Shown: positions 25,932 to 34,927, numbered from the stretch's first letter. The stretch is DNA of 64,000 bases from Hymenobacter gelipurpurascens (GCF_900187375.1 NZ_FYEW01000004.1:62001-126000), one strand, 5' to 3'. Translations and numbers: made by a program. Notes: generated by a model not told the origin, from the letters alone.

Positions 25932-26447
25932 ATGCCCCCCATTTCCTTTAATCCAGCGATGCTGACCGCCCTCCTGGGCGGCCGCAAAACGCAAACTCGC
26001 CGGCGCCTTCCTCTGGACCTGCCTATGCAGCAGGAACCAAGCCGGTACCGCTACCTGGGCCTGATCGAGGAAGGGGCCCTGTTCGAGGATGTGCAAACGC
26101 GGACCATACTGCCCCCCGTGCCGTGCCCATTCGGCAAAGCAGGTCAGGTGCTACGGGTGCAGGAAGACGTAGCGTTCCACCTGGTGGTGTTAAGCATCCG
26201 GGCCGAGCAGGTGCGCTGCGTTACCGAAGCGGATGTTCTGGCGGAAGGCCTTAAATCGGTGGTGGTGCATGGCGGGCCGGTAACCTGGGGTGGGGTGGAG
26301 CCAACAGGTGACGAGGCAGGCTCTTTCCACTGGTATAACAGCCCCGTGGAAGCGTTTCGGCGCTTGCTTGATTCCATCTATCCAACCGCCTGGGCCCGGA
26401 ATGAGTGGGTGTGGGTTGTGGCGTTTAAGCTGAAGCCCGGCGCGTAG
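25932..26447 (+). CDS. ASCH-domain protein (phage-type)
   Basis: 171 residues from ATG 25932 (MPPISFNPAMLTALLGGRKT). The opening ISFNPAMLTALLGGRKTQTR matches ASCH proteins of phages and prophages, which share the PUA-like fold and are thought to bind RNA or modified nucleotides. The last third has LDSIYPTAWARNEWVWVV, the usual ASCH end. It converges directly on the Kazal gene with no gap between the stops. Together with the tRNA-like element next door it may be a trace of a former prophage. Confidence 0.75.
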   Translation: MPPISFNPAMLTALLGGRKTQTRRRLPLDLPMQQEPSRYRYLGLIEEGALFEDVQTRTILPPVPCPFGKAGQVLRVQEDVAFHLVVLSIRAEQVRCVTEADVLAEGLKSVVVHGGPVTWGGVEPTGDEAGSFHWYNSPVEAFRRLLDSIYPTAWARNEWVWVVAFKLKPGA

Positions 26448-26675
26448 TTACTGGCATGGCCCGGGCGTAGTGGAAAGCACGCCGGCGTTGCTGGCCTCGC
26501 AGCTGTTGGCGTACGTGCGGCCATTGCAGCCACAGACCGGGTTGTAGTTCATCGGGCAGGGACCGGACTTGGCCGGGGCCGGATCAACACAGGTGCTATC
26601 CGGCTCGGCCGGGTTGGAGCAGGAGGCACCCAGGGCCAACAAAATCAGCAGACAAGACAGTAGGCGGGTACGCAT
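26448..26675 (-). CDS. Kazal-type serine protease inhibitor lipoprotein
   Basis: 75 residues. A signal peptide with lipobox LALGASC puts the lipidated Cys at about residue 19. A single Kazal domain follows: CVDPAP, GPCPMNYNPVCGCNGRTYAN, then SCEAS and GPC. The six cysteines and the CxxxYxPVCGxxGxTYxNxC pattern are intact. Such small secreted inhibitors are frequent in Cytophagales and probably protect the surface from proteases. It stands alone. Confidence 0.9.
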   Translation of the reverse strand: MRTRLLSCLLILLALGASCSNPAEPDSTCVDPAPAKSGPCPMNYNPVCGCNGRTYANSCEASNAGVLSTTPGPCQ

Positions 26676-26725
26676 AGTCAGAGATGGAGCTCTCTACTGG
26701 GCAGCGCCGTATTCTCTTCGGAAAG

Positions 26726-26822
26726 TGGCACCAGGAGGAGGATTCGAACTCCCGAGGATCACCCATAGGTTCGCTCGCTGCGCGCCGAAGCACACCCGCA
26801 TTCCTTGCTCAGCATTCCTGGT
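26726..26822 (-). other. tRNA-like element with intact acceptor and T-loop but no anticodon arm
   Basis: Read on the minus strand from 26822. ACCAGGA at the start pairs perfectly with TCCTGGT near the end, followed by G and an encoded CCA (26726-26728). A D-loop-like AGCAAGGA and a T-loop TTCGAAT are in place. The T-stem has one mismatch and one wobble. The anticodon position instead forms a tight GTGTGC-TTCG-GCGCGC hairpin with no T33 and no 7-nt loop, so it cannot decode. It may be a decayed tRNA, a tRNA-like structural RNA, or an attachment-site scar. The total length is 97 nt. Confidence 0.45.
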
Positions 26823-26842
26823 AGGAAGGGAGAGCGAAAGTA

Positions 26843-27181
26843 CTAAAATCGTTCAATCAGCCAGGTTAGCCCCATACGCAGATAGATCAGCGCAGCCGGC
26901 ATAAACAAGAGCACGAAGAACCCCACCCCGGCACGCGGGTAAAAGGGATTGCGCCAGCGTTGCCAGGCGTGAGAAACGTAGGCCAGGGCCGCCAAGCCTG
27001 TACACACAAACACGAAAAAGGCGGGAATCAGAAGGATAAAGCTGGCTTCCCCTTCCCACCCCTGTCTGGTCTGCTGCTGCTGCTCCGCCTGCCACTGGTG
27101 GAAGAGCAGGATCCACCCGCTGCACGCCAGGGCCAGGAACAGGGCGTAGCGAAATTCACGCAGGGAGGTGAAGGTTTTCAT
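26843..27181 (-). CDS. Small membrane protein of unknown function
   Basis: 112 residues from ATG 27181 (MKTFTSLREFRYALFLALAC). Three hydrophobic segments: about 11-28, 46-68 and 85-105, separated by a Gln-rich stretch (QAEQQQQTRQGW) and a basic WQRWRNPFYPRAG turn. I recognise no domain. An ATG nine bases further upstream is possible. No neighbour suggests a role. Confidence 0.6.
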   Translation of the reverse strand: MKTFTSLREFRYALFLALACSGWILLFHQWQAEQQQQTRQGWEGEASFILLIPAFFVFVCTGLAALAYVSHAWQRWRNPFYPRAGVGFFVLLFMPAALIYLRMGLTWLIERF

Positions 27182-27334
27182 CGGGGCCACGGGGTAGTGG
27201 CTCCTTTATTCCGGAAGGTGGTGGGAAGTAACCTGGAGGACCTGTAAAACAAACAGCCCCAACCATCAGGCCAGGGCGGATTGTAAGTAGTAGAAGCTTG
27301 AACACATCCTGATGGCCACGGAGCTCGACCCGGT

Positions 27335-27772
27335 TTACTGCGCGGCGGCTTCTGTGGTGGCCGGCTGCTCGGCGAAGGCGGGGTCCATGTACAGAATATT
27401 CCAAATATGGCCGTCGGGATCCTGGAAGTTGCGGTCGTACATAAATTCCATTTCGTTTTACGGCTGCTGGGGCACGGGCTGCCCCCCGGCGGCCAGTGCT
27501 GCGTCAACCATACGGTCCACCTCGGCGCGGCTGTCGGCTGACAGGCAGAGAATGAATTCGTTGGCCTGGTGAGCGTTGACCAGGGGCTTACCCGTGAACG
27601 ACTGGAAAAACGACTCTTCCAGCAGCATCACGAAGAGGGTGTCGCTGACAATCAGGCAGGTGCCCTGTTCGTTGGTCATCAGCGGGTTGAACCTAAAACC
27701 CAGCTGAGTAAAGAACGCCACCGACGCGCTGAGATCCTTAACGGGCAGGTTGAGATACATTGTAGTCGCCAT
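27335..27772 (-). pseudogene. VOC (glyoxalase/bleomycin-resistance fold) protein with an in-frame stop
   Basis: The frame starts at ATG 27772 (MATTMYLNLPVKDLSASVAF) and gives a typical VOC domain up to GGQPVPQQP. TAA follows at 27460-27458. Past this stop the same frame goes on with NEMEFMYDRNFQDPDGHIWN and ILYMDPAFAEQP to a second stop at 27335. That continuation is the conserved C-terminal half of the domain, which carries the metal-ligand DPDGHIW motif. One substitution (AAA to TAA) explains the break. The gene is either freshly inactivated or read through; the 104-residue product alone lacks part of the fold. Confidence 0.8.
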
Positions 27773-28189
27773 GGGGGTAGTAGGTTAGTGGGTACAGGGC
27801 AAAAGTACCGGCTGCATCGGCCCGGTAGGGGCACGGAATGCGACAACTTGCGGGGTCCTTTGCGACAAGTTTTTTGCAAGCGGGGCGGTCTGAGATGTCG
27901 TTGTAAGCTGCCTTAGGGAGTGGTCAGGGGTTGACCTGGCGCTTAGCAAAGTAAGGGCCGGTAGCGGCGGTCCATTGAGTCCTTCTGCTGCAGGGCGCGG
28001 GCAATATTTAGCGGGTGGGTAGCAAGGCCCCTCAGTCAGATTGGAATAGGAGATATCGGCCGGCCGTTAATAGGCCGCATGGCATAACTGTTAACAGCTG
28101 TAGCTTGCCCGATTGCCGGGGTACGGTGTCGACGACTCGCCGAGCAACTACCTGCAATTACTTGGGTCAATGCGCTGGCCTTCAATTAA

Positions 28190-28276
28190 TTAATTGCCGT
28201 CGGGCCCTAATACAGGGCTGCAGGCGGCCGTGAGCAGCATCAGGCACAGCAGCAGGGACAGTACTCGGGGATGCAG
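28190..28276 (-). pseudogene. Remnant of a lipoprotein signal peptide
   Basis: The minus strand encodes HPRVLSLLLCLMLLTAACSP, then VLGPDGN and a stop at 28190: a hydrophobic core and a perfect LTAAC lipobox, but only nine residues beyond the cysteine and no clear start codon upstream. It looks like the front end of a lipoprotein gene cut off early. The rest of 27773-28298 shows nothing coding. Confidence 0.35.
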
Positions 28277-28298
28277 GGAAGATTCCTAACCTTAGCCT

Positions 28299-28721
28299 TT
28301 AGCTGGCAGCGGCCTGCTGTGCCTCACGTAGCCACGATTTCGCTTTCTCCATATCATCAAACAACACTACCTGCAGGCCTTTGCCAACACCCCGGGTCAA
28401 CGCCTCGGCGGACAGCATCGCCATGGCATCCGGCTGCACGACGTGGGCGAAGTGGGTCAGGCCCACCTCGATGGCCCGTGGTACCCAGTCGGTCAGGACC
28501 CACAGCATGGAGTGGTCCCACCGGCCTAAGACGCGACGATTATCATTCAGCAAGTACGAGCACGAATGCTTTTGGAGTAGTTGCAGGCACGCCTCGGCCC
28601 CATCAAACACGCTGTCGAAGGTCTGATAGCCTATCCAGTCGTTGTAGACCCACTGATTATCCGAATCGTACCTCGTGGAGAGGTACTTGTTACCGAGGGG
28701 GTTAGTTAATTCAAGGGGCAT
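28299..28721 (-). CDS. SpoIIAA-like/STAS-related protein
   Basis: 140 residues. An alternating beta/alpha pattern is visible. LLNDNRRVLGRWDHSMLWV and AIEVGLTHFAHVVQPDAMAM match a family found many times over in Hymenobacter genomes, annotated as STAS/SEC14 or SpoIIAA-like. The end QVVLFDDMEKAKSWLREA is the usual last helix. The role of the family is unclear; a regulatory or lipid-binding function is often assumed. Confidence 0.7.
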   Translation of the reverse strand: MPLELTNPLGNKYLSTRYDSDNQWVYNDWIGYQTFDSVFDGAEACLQLLQKHSCSYLLNDNRRVLGRWDHSMLWVLTDWVPRAIEVGLTHFAHVVQPDAMAMLSAEALTRGVGKGLQVVLFDDMEKAKSWLREAQQAAAS

Positions 28722-29119
28722 GAGGGCGGGAGGGGGGTAGGCAAGCTTACTTCTTTAGCTACCATTCCAGCAACTGGATAATGCGCTTGGCGCTTGGGGT
28801 AGCGTATTAACCAACCTGAGTCTGGTGCTCGGGGCATGGGGGCGAAGGGCTTGCCCTTATGCATGGAAAGCGGACCTGCGATTCAGGCACAAGATACCCA
28901 AAATTATGTCAGGCATTATCCATCTATAATACTAATCACCTTCACAAGATCAAGTCCGAAAGGTGCCTGTGCCGTGGGGTAAATTACCCACTATAAATCC
29001 CCTAGTTCGCTCCCTGTACCTGTTTACTGAACTGATTTTCGCCCTGCTAGCGCCATTTCCTTTAATTGCTAGTGATCGTAACATTGCACAGGAAACCAGG
29101 GAAAATATGCACATTACGA
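28722..29119. other. Intergenic stretch without recognisable features
   Basis: No frame on either strand resembles a gene. Base composition falls in GC around 28880-29100. It contains the promoter region of the SpoIIAA-like gene on the minus strand and the 3-prime flank of arsS. No hairpin with a T-run was found. Confidence 0.4.
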
Positions 29120-30166
29120 CTACACTGTTGCCCCCCCGCAGCTAGAGCCACTACCCGCCGTGCAACCATAGCAATGCTGATTGATGACCACTGTCCGTTT
29201 GCTGAGCATCGCGACATCAAAGTCCCGGATATGCTGCACGGGGCTGGCCACAGTGAGGTCCAGCATCTGGTTGAAATCGCAATCGTAGAGTCCCCCATCC
29301 CAACTGACGGAGATCGTGTTGCGGCACATCACGCCGGCGGCGGCCACGGGGTTGAAGGCATTGACTAGCTTTTCCATATAGCCGGCGTAGTTGCCCGACT
29401 CCATCAGGAAGTCGAGGTAGCGGCTGACGGGCAGGTTGGTGATGGCATAAAGTTCGTTGAACACAATGCCGAAGTCTTTGAGCAGAGCCCGCTTAAACTG
29501 CTCCTGCAGGCCCTTCTGCGAGCCCGGCAGAAAGGCCCCATTGGGGTTGTAGACCAGATTCAGGACTAGGCCGCTCCCTGGGTGCCCATAGCCGACGGCG
29601 TTGAGCATTTTCAGGGCCCGCACGGAGTCCTCGAATACGCCATCCCCCCGCTGGCGGTCGGTGGTTTTGGCCGTGTAGAAAGGCAGGGAGCTGACCACTT
29701 CCACGTTGTGGAGCTTAAAGAAATCGGGCAGGTCGTGATACTTCTTGTTGGCCACGATGATGGTCAGGTTGCAGCGCACCAGCACTTTGCGGCCCAGCAG
29801 GCTAATCTGCTCCACAAACCACCGGAAGTCAGGGTTCATCTCGGGGGCTCCCCCCGTTAAATCCACCGTCGCAATATCGGTCTGGGCCAGCGCATCCAGG
29901 CAGAGCTGCATGGTTTCGCGGGTCATGATTTCCTTGCGGTCCGGACCGGCATCGACGTGGCAATGCCGACACACCTGGTTGCACATCTTGCCCACGTTGA
30001 TTTGCAACACGGTGGGAGCAACGGGGAGCAGGGGGAAGAGCCCCGCTTCAGCGAGCTTATCCCGAAACGAGGGCAGGTGCAGCGTCTGCGCCTCCTCCTG
30101 CCGAAGTACGGTTAACTGAAAAGCCGAATCGGCCAGTTGGTGGCCCGTGGCCTTGAGTGATTTCAT
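29120..30166 (-). CDS. arsS: Arsenosugar biosynthesis radical SAM protein ArsS
   Basis: 348 residues. The radical SAM cluster CNQVCRHC (Cys62, Cys66, Cys69) is of the CxxxCxxC type, followed by a GGAPEMNP SAM-binding motif. The C-terminal third is the DUF3641 region, with CRNTISVSWDGGLYDCDFNQ and a final HCYGCTAGSGSSCGG that probably binds further iron-sulfur clusters. In characterised systems ArsS makes the adenosyl-arsenical precursor from dimethylarsenite and SAM. ArsM, the expected methyltransferase, is not in this window. It follows the SDR-epimerase-glycosyltransferase unit after 131 nt on the same strand. Confidence 0.9.
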   Translation of the reverse strand: MKSLKATGHQLADSAFQLTVLRQEEAQTLHLPSFRDKLAEAGLFPLLPVAPTVLQINVGKMCNQVCRHCHVDAGPDRKEIMTRETMQLCLDALAQTDIATVDLTGGAPEMNPDFRWFVEQISLLGRKVLVRCNLTIIVANKKYHDLPDFFKLHNVEVVSSLPFYTAKTTDRQRGDGVFEDSVRALKMLNAVGYGHPGSGLVLNLVYNPNGAFLPGSQKGLQEQFKRALLKDFGIVFNELYAITNLPVSRYLDFLMESGNYAGYMEKLVNAFNPVAAAGVMCRNTISVSWDGGLYDCDFNQMLDLTVASPVQHIRDFDVAMLSKRTVVINQHCYGCTAGSGSSCGGATV

Positions 30167-30297
30167 GAAACGCGTTCGTAGAGAATCTAAGAGACAAGCT
30201 GACTCTCAGGGCAGAACCCTGGCAGCAGAGGCGATGCGGTTGCCCGTGCCCGGCAAACGTACGAGAGGATCAGCCCTCCCGGTTTAGGGGGGTATCC

Positions 30298-31200
30298 CTA
30301 TTCGTAGAAATGCCGGAGCCGCCGAATAGTCCGGAGTACGATCCAGTCGCCGAGCCGGGGCAGGTAAGTGTGCACCAGCACAATGAGCCGCCCCAGGGCA
30401 GAGAGCACCGTACGTTGCCGCCGCCGGCGGATATGCTCCACAATCCGGGCGGCTACCTGGGCCTGGGTTTTCTGCCAGCGCGGGGGACGATGCGCAATGG
30501 GAACGGGCGCGCCGCTCGCGCTGAGCACCCGCTTGTCGGGATCATTTTGGGTGAACCCAATGTGTACTACCCCCACATGCAGGCCCGTGTCGGAAAGTTC
30601 CAGCCGGAGGGTATGCGCCAGGTTGGCTACTGCCGCCTTGCCCGCACAGTATGCCGAGCCACTGGGCATCCCGTTCAGGGCCGAGATGGAGGAAATGAAC
30701 GTGACGCTCCCCCGACTCTTGAGCAGGTGGGGCAGGGCGGCTTTGAGGGGGTACACCGTGCCGTACACATTGCTGTCGAGCACCTGCCGAAATACTTCGG
30801 GCTGCATATCCGCAAAGTACGCCCGCTGGGAAATGCTGGCATTGGTGACGAGAATGTCCAACCGGCCAAACGTCTGAACGGCGGTGGCCACCAGCATCTC
30901 ACAGGCGGCATAATCCGTTACGTCGGCCACGCAGCTGGCCACGACGTAGCCCGCTTCCGCCAACGCCTGACGCGTGAGCTCCAGGCGGTCCGCCTGCCGT
31001 CCGTTGAGCACGACCGCAGCTCCCTGCTGGCAAAGGGCGCGGGCGGTTTCCCGGCCAATGCCGGACTCCGAGCCGGTGACCAGGGCGACCTTTCCGGCAA
31101 AGAAGCCCGTGCCCGGGAGCGGGACGGGTGACCGATGGCGAGCCGCCAGAGCGTCTTGCTGAGACCCAGCTACTGCCGGAGCCAGTTTTGTATCAAACAT
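30298..31200 (-). CDS. Short-chain dehydrogenase/reductase
   Basis: 300 residues. The N-terminal 35 residues are an extra tail; then comes the Rossmann motif TGSESGIGRE, an NAS in place of the NNAG motif, catalytic Ser in ISSISAL and YCAGK (Tyr-x3-Lys). The C-terminal basic region (RRRRQRTVLSALGRLIVLVH) may bind the membrane, as in related SDRs acting on lipids. It overlaps the epimerase gene by 8 nt, so they are translated together. Substrate unknown; placement in the arsenosugar-type locus hints at a sugar or ribitol step. Confidence 0.85.
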   Translation of the reverse strand: MFDTKLAPAVAGSQQDALAARHRSPVPLPGTGFFAGKVALVTGSESGIGRETARALCQQGAAVVLNGRQADRLELTRQALAEAGYVVASCVADVTDYAACEMLVATAVQTFGRLDILVTNASISQRAYFADMQPEVFRQVLDSNVYGTVYPLKAALPHLLKSRGSVTFISSISALNGMPSGSAYCAGKAAVANLAHTLRLELSDTGLHVGVVHIGFTQNDPDKRVLSASGAPVPIAHRPPRWQKTQAQVAARIVEHIRRRRQRTVLSALGRLIVLVHTYLPRLGDWIVLRTIRRLRHFYE

Positions 31201-32194
31201 ACTGATGTGCTTTAAACCAGTGGAAGGCCTCCCGGATGGCTTCCTCCAGATCGGTCTGAGGAAGGGACAACTCGGCCCGCGCTTTCTGTACCGAGAAGTA
31301 GTGCCCGTCGTTGGCGACGGCGACCATGGCGGAGTTCACCTGAGCAGGCCGACCCGTGGCCAGCGCCTTGACATCGCACGCCGCCCCGTAGAGCCGGGCC
31401 AGGAGCGCCGGGATGGGTCGCGTGGGAGGACGCACCCCCATCACGCGCGCCATCAGCGCAAAGGCCTCCCGGTAGCTCAGGTTCTGATTACCCAGGATGT
31501 AGGACTCTCCGATGCGGCCCTGCGTCAGGGCATTGACCGTGGCCACCGCGACGTCGCGCACGTGCACGTAATTCTTCCCCCCGGGCGGATAGCCCGGCAG
31601 CTTGCCCCGGTAGAGTTCCAGCAGCAGGGCGTTGGAAGTCGGCTTGGCGTCCCCCGGCCCCAGCATAAAGGTGGGGTGCACGAGCACGGCCGGCAGCTGC
31701 CAGTCGGCTACTGCCTCCAGCACCCGATCCGTGGCGGCCCGCTTGCTATCCATGTAGTCGAGCCCATACTGCATCCCAGCGTAGGCACGGGTTTCGTCGC
31801 CGGGCTGCAAACGGCTCCCATAGCCAAACACGTTGGCTGTGCCAACAAAGACCAAGCGCTCGACCGCGGCCTGCCGCGCCAGGTCCAGGATGGTTTCCGT
31901 GCCGCCCACATTGGCTTCCCACACGGCCGGATTACGGGCCGGATTTACCTCGGCCCGAGCCGCCGCGTGAATGATAGCCGAGCAGCCTTGGGCCAAGTCC
32001 TGCACCGAAGCCGGCTGGCACAAGTCACCCTCCCGAACCTCCACCCCCAACGAAGTCAGCGGGGGCAGCTGGCAGAGCTTACTGTTACTACCCGGCCGCA
32101 CGAGCGCCCGCACGGGGTAGCCTCGCCCCAGGAGTTCCTGCACGAGGTGACGCCCTAAGAAGCCGCCGGCACCGGTCACTAACACTGGTCCCAT
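31193..32194 (-). CDS. NAD-dependent epimerase/dehydratase (extended SDR)
   Basis: 333 residues. MGPVLVTGAGGFLGRHLVQE gives the GxxGxxG dinucleotide site; the active-site pair is YMDSK (Tyr-x3-Lys). IIHAAARAEVN and HPTFMLGPGD are typical of the dihydroflavonol reductase/hopanoid-associated epimerase group. It overlaps the glycosyltransferase gene by one base (TGATG) and the SDR gene by 8 nt, so all three are one translational block. Confidence 0.88.
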   Translation of the reverse strand: MGPVLVTGAGGFLGRHLVQELLGRGYPVRALVRPGSNSKLCQLPPLTSLGVEVREGDLCQPASVQDLAQGCSAIIHAAARAEVNPARNPAVWEANVGGTETILDLARQAAVERLVFVGTANVFGYGSRLQPGDETRAYAGMQYGLDYMDSKRAATDRVLEAVADWQLPAVLVHPTFMLGPGDAKPTSNALLLELYRGKLPGYPPGGKNYVHVRDVAVATVNALTQGRIGESYILGNQNLSYREAFALMARVMGVRPPTRPIPALLARLYGAACDVKALATGRPAQVNSAMVAVANDGHYFSVQKARAELSLPQTDLEEAIREAFHWFKAHQYV

Positions 32195-32886
32195 CAGCGG
32201 TAGTTGAGTAGGGCCTTGTAGGTGCGGGCAATACGCGGCGGCGGCACCTTCAGAAAAAACAGGGAGAAGGCCGTCAGGTTCGCCAGCTGCACCCGCAGCC
32301 AGCTGTTGGTTTCATACTTGCGAGCGGAGACCACCACATCCTGGGGCACAATCAGGAAACGGGTCTGCCTGCGAATCCGACGGATGATGTCAAAGTCCTC
32401 CATGATGCAGTAGTACTCATCGAATCCCCCCAGTTCCTGGAACAGGTGCCGGGTGATAAACAGCGTCTGGTCCCCACCGCGGCTCATAATGCCCTTAAAG
32501 CGGGTGCCGTAGCTGTTCAGCCGGAGCATGGGGTGAGCAGAATCAAACCGGAAGCGGTAGCACCCGGCGTCATAACCGTCCTGCACGGCGCTGCGAAGCG
32601 TGGCCACGTAGTCCGGGTGAATGCCAACGTCCGCGTGCACGAAGTAAAGCAGCTCCCCCGTGGCATGTTGCGCCCCGTAGTTCATCTGCGCGGCGCGGCC
32701 AGGCTTAGGAGCCTGCAGGACCGTAGCTCCCGCTTGGCGGGCCACCTGCGCGGTATCATCCGCGCTGCCCGCATCCACGACCAGCACTTCAATGGTCTCT
32801 GGCTGGGCGTATTGACGCAGTTGAGCGACTAAGCGACCGATGTTGGCCGCCTCGTTGTAGGTGGGAATGATAACACTAAGCGTCAT
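32194..32886 (-). CDS. TIGR04283-type family 2 glycosyltransferase
   Basis: 230 residues from ATG 32886 (MTLSVIIPTYNEAANIGRLV). GT-A fold with VLVVDAGSADDT, a DXD-like VHADVG and MEDFDIIRR. The length and the GRAAQMNYGA motif match the TIGR04283 group, which is repeatedly found next to ArsS genes. I chose this ATG over an upstream one because homologues begin exactly at TLSVIIPTYN. It probably transfers a sugar in the arsenosugar-type pathway. The outer-membrane protein gene ends 52 nt before it. Confidence 0.85.
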   Translation of the reverse strand: MTLSVIIPTYNEAANIGRLVAQLRQYAQPETIEVLVVDAGSADDTAQVARQAGATVLQAPKPGRAAQMNYGAQHATGELLYFVHADVGIHPDYVATLRSAVQDGYDAGCYRFRFDSAHPMLRLNSYGTRFKGIMSRGGDQTLFITRHLFQELGGFDEYYCIMEDFDIIRRIRRQTRFLIVPQDVVVSARKYETNSWLRVQLANLTAFSLFFLKVPPPRIARTYKALLNYR

Positions 32887-32938
32887 AGCCGGGGAAGAGG
32901 AGAAGACCGCAAGATGCCTATTTTGGTCATACGTAGTT

Positions 32939-34072
32939 TTAAAAAGCCTCTCCGATGGTGAGGTACAAGCCACTGGAACGATTGCCGAGCCCGTAATCTA
33001 CCCGCAGGTTCAGATGGTCGCGGCGATTGACGGTGAAGCGTAGCCCGGCTCCGTAGGCCGCTTTCGGGGCACCCAGACGCAACAGCTGCCCCTCGCTTCC
33101 CAGCACGCCCAAGGAGCCAAAGGCGACGGCACCTAGACGCTTGTAGAGGGGCACCCGCAGCTCCGATTGCAGCAGGGCCGCGTTCTGGTCCCGGTAGCGC
33201 CCTTCGTAGTAGCCGCGCATTCGCCGGGTGCCCCCAAGCAGGGAGAGGGCATTGAAAGGTGCTTCTCCGCTCGTGAAGCTGGTGAAGTAGTTCATCGCCA
33301 GCACTGCGTGCCTGGTCAAGCGATGGTAAGAGGAAACATCGGCTACGTACCGGTCGAAGTGGGTGGTCTGGCCATTGCTGCCAGCTCCAGTGGCCCGGTT
33401 TCGCAGCCAGAACCCGACATCAGCGACCACTCCCTTGGTCGGGAAAAACACCTGGTCGCGGGAGTCGAAGAACACGCCGCCGCCCCCGCCGGACAACCGA
33501 CTCCCCCGGCTGCCGGTAACGATTCCGGTAGCGAGTTGCCCCTCGGCGGCGACCTGGGTAAGGTGGTAATCCTCAAACTGGTAGCGAAGCCCGGCGTAGA
33601 GCTTGCCGGAAGGCAGCGTGGGCAGAATACGCCGAAACGCATTTAGTCGCACACGAGGAAAGCGCACCGCGTACAATTCCCGGGGTACGGCCTGCTCACC
33701 CACCCCAAAAAAGTAGTAGGTGTAGCGGTAGTACCCGACCTCGCCGTACGTATAGTAGCGGTTGTGGTCGTAAAACACCTGAAATGGCACGTACAGGAGC
33801 AGCTGCCGGTTCTGGGTATACGCCGCACCCACGGTCAGCTGCGAAGGGCGGGCCGTGCTGTCGCCGGCGTCCCGTCGGAATCGCAGGGTGGCAGTGAGAG
33901 CAGCCCCGTAGGCCAGGCGCGTTTCCGGGGTGTAATACACCAAGGGCAACGGCAACAGGGTAAGGCGCCTGGGTACACTATCTGCGGGAAATACGGTCAT
34001 TAAACCCAGCAGGACAGAGGTCAGGAGCATGAGGTCAAAAGGGTATATGCCTACTCTACGAGAATGCCACAA
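32939..34072 (-). CDS. Omp85/BamA-type outer-membrane barrel without POTRA domains
   Basis: 377 residues. A hydrophobic export signal lies at residues 13-28; translation may start at the internal methionine (34030), which would give a shorter, more normal signal peptide. There is no POTRA repeat. The barrel shows GGGGGVFFDSRDQVFFPTKG and the conserved loop-6 signature GGTRRMRGYYEGRYRDQ of the Omp85 family. The C-terminus ends in YLTIGEAF, with the terminal Phe expected of outer-membrane proteins. It heads the minus-strand unit with the glycosyltransferase, epimerase and SDR. Role here unknown; export of a surface molecule is possible. Confidence 0.8.
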   Translation of the reverse strand: MWHSRRVGIYPFDLMLLTSVLLGLMTVFPADSVPRRLTLLPLPLVYYTPETRLAYGAALTATLRFRRDAGDSTARPSQLTVGAAYTQNRQLLLYVPFQVFYDHNRYYTYGEVGYYRYTYYFFGVGEQAVPRELYAVRFPRVRLNAFRRILPTLPSGKLYAGLRYQFEDYHLTQVAAEGQLATGIVTGSRGSRLSGGGGGVFFDSRDQVFFPTKGVVADVGFWLRNRATGAGSNGQTTHFDRYVADVSSYHRLTRHAVLAMNYFTSFTSGEAPFNALSLLGGTRRMRGYYEGRYRDQNAALLQSELRVPLYKRLGAVAFGSLGVLGSEGQLLRLGAPKAAYGAGLRFTVNRRDHLNLRVDYGLGNRSSGLYLTIGEAF

Positions 34073-34141
34073 CGAATAGATTTAGGGGTCAGCAATCTTT
34101 GTTGCGCTTCGTAGCCGTATATGGCTACTCATCCGTTCGCC

Positions 34142-34927
34142 ATGCGCCACTCCCTGCTGATCCTGCTGCTCTCCAGCCCTCTTTTGGCTGGCTATCCCAT
34201 TTCCGTCGCTGCTTCAAGTACTTCCTCAAGCGAACGGGTAGCCGCCCCCCCAGTTGATCATAGCGGCTTTGACCGGCTGCTCAAAAAGCACGTCAACGCC
34301 CAGGGGCTGGTAAACTACAAAGGCTTTAAAGCCGACGAAAAGGAGTTCAACCAGTACCTGGCGGCGCTAAGCAAAAATGCGCCCGCGGACTCGTGGAGTA
34401 AGCCAGAGCAGATGGCGTACTGGATCAACGCCTACAATGCCTACACCATCCGGCTGATTCTAAACCACTACCCAGTGCAAAGCATCAAGGATATCGGCTC
34501 CAAAATCAAAATTCCGTTTGTGACCACGCCATGGGCAGCGGCGTTTTTCACCATTGGCGGGAAGAAGATGAGCCTCGATGCTATCGAGCACGGAACCCTC
34601 CGCAAGAAGTACGAGGACCCGCGCATCCACTTTGCCTTGGTGTGTGCCTCCCTCTCGTGTCCCCGCCTGCGCAACGAGGCCTACACCGCCGCCAAGCTCG
34701 ACCAGCAGCTCGATGACCAGGGGCGGGATTTTCTCCGCGATGCCAGCAATAATAAAGTGGGCAAGGATGCGGCCCAGCTCTCCAAGTACTTTGACTGGTA
34801 CAAGGGCGACTGGAACAACCACGGCCAGTCCGTCACGCAGTGGGTCAACCGGTATTCCCCCACGAAGATGGCCAGCACCGCTAGGATCACGTTTCTGGAC
34901 TACAACTGGCAGCTGAATGAGCAGTAA
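34142..34927 (+). CDS. DUF547 domain protein, secreted
   Basis: 261 residues from ATG 34142 (MRHSLLILLLSSPLLAGYPI), which gives a normal signal peptide; an ATG at 34121 adds seven residues. The DUF547 core is clear: GLVNYKGFKADEKEFNQYL, MAYWINAYNAYTIRLIL, LDAIEHGTLR and CASLSCPRL. The family has a papain-like fold with a cysteine in CASLSCPxL. DUF547 genes recur beside ArsS and TIGR04283 glycosyltransferases. It is divergent from the barrel gene and overlaps the next gene by 11 nt. Confidence 0.88.
   Translation: MRHSLLILLLSSPLLAGYPISVAASSTSSSERVAAPPVDHSGFDRLLKKHVNAQGLVNYKGFKADEKEFNQYLAALSKNAPADSWSKPEQMAYWINAYNAYTIRLILNHYPVQSIKDIGSKIKIPFVTTPWAAAFFTIGGKKMSLDAIEHGTLRKKYEDPRIHFALVCASLSCPRLRNEAYTAAKLDQQLDDQGRDFLRDASNNKVGKDAAQLSKYFDWYKGDWNNHGQSVTQWVNRYSPTKMASTARITFLDYNWQLNEQ

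Noticed and set aside
26726..26822. Functional tRNA gene
   Set aside because: No anticodon stem-loop can be formed and the T-stem has a mismatch; annotated as tRNA-like only.
28963..29368. Small frames around the end of arsS
   Set aside because: Short, overlapping arsS antisense, with no family and no coding bias.
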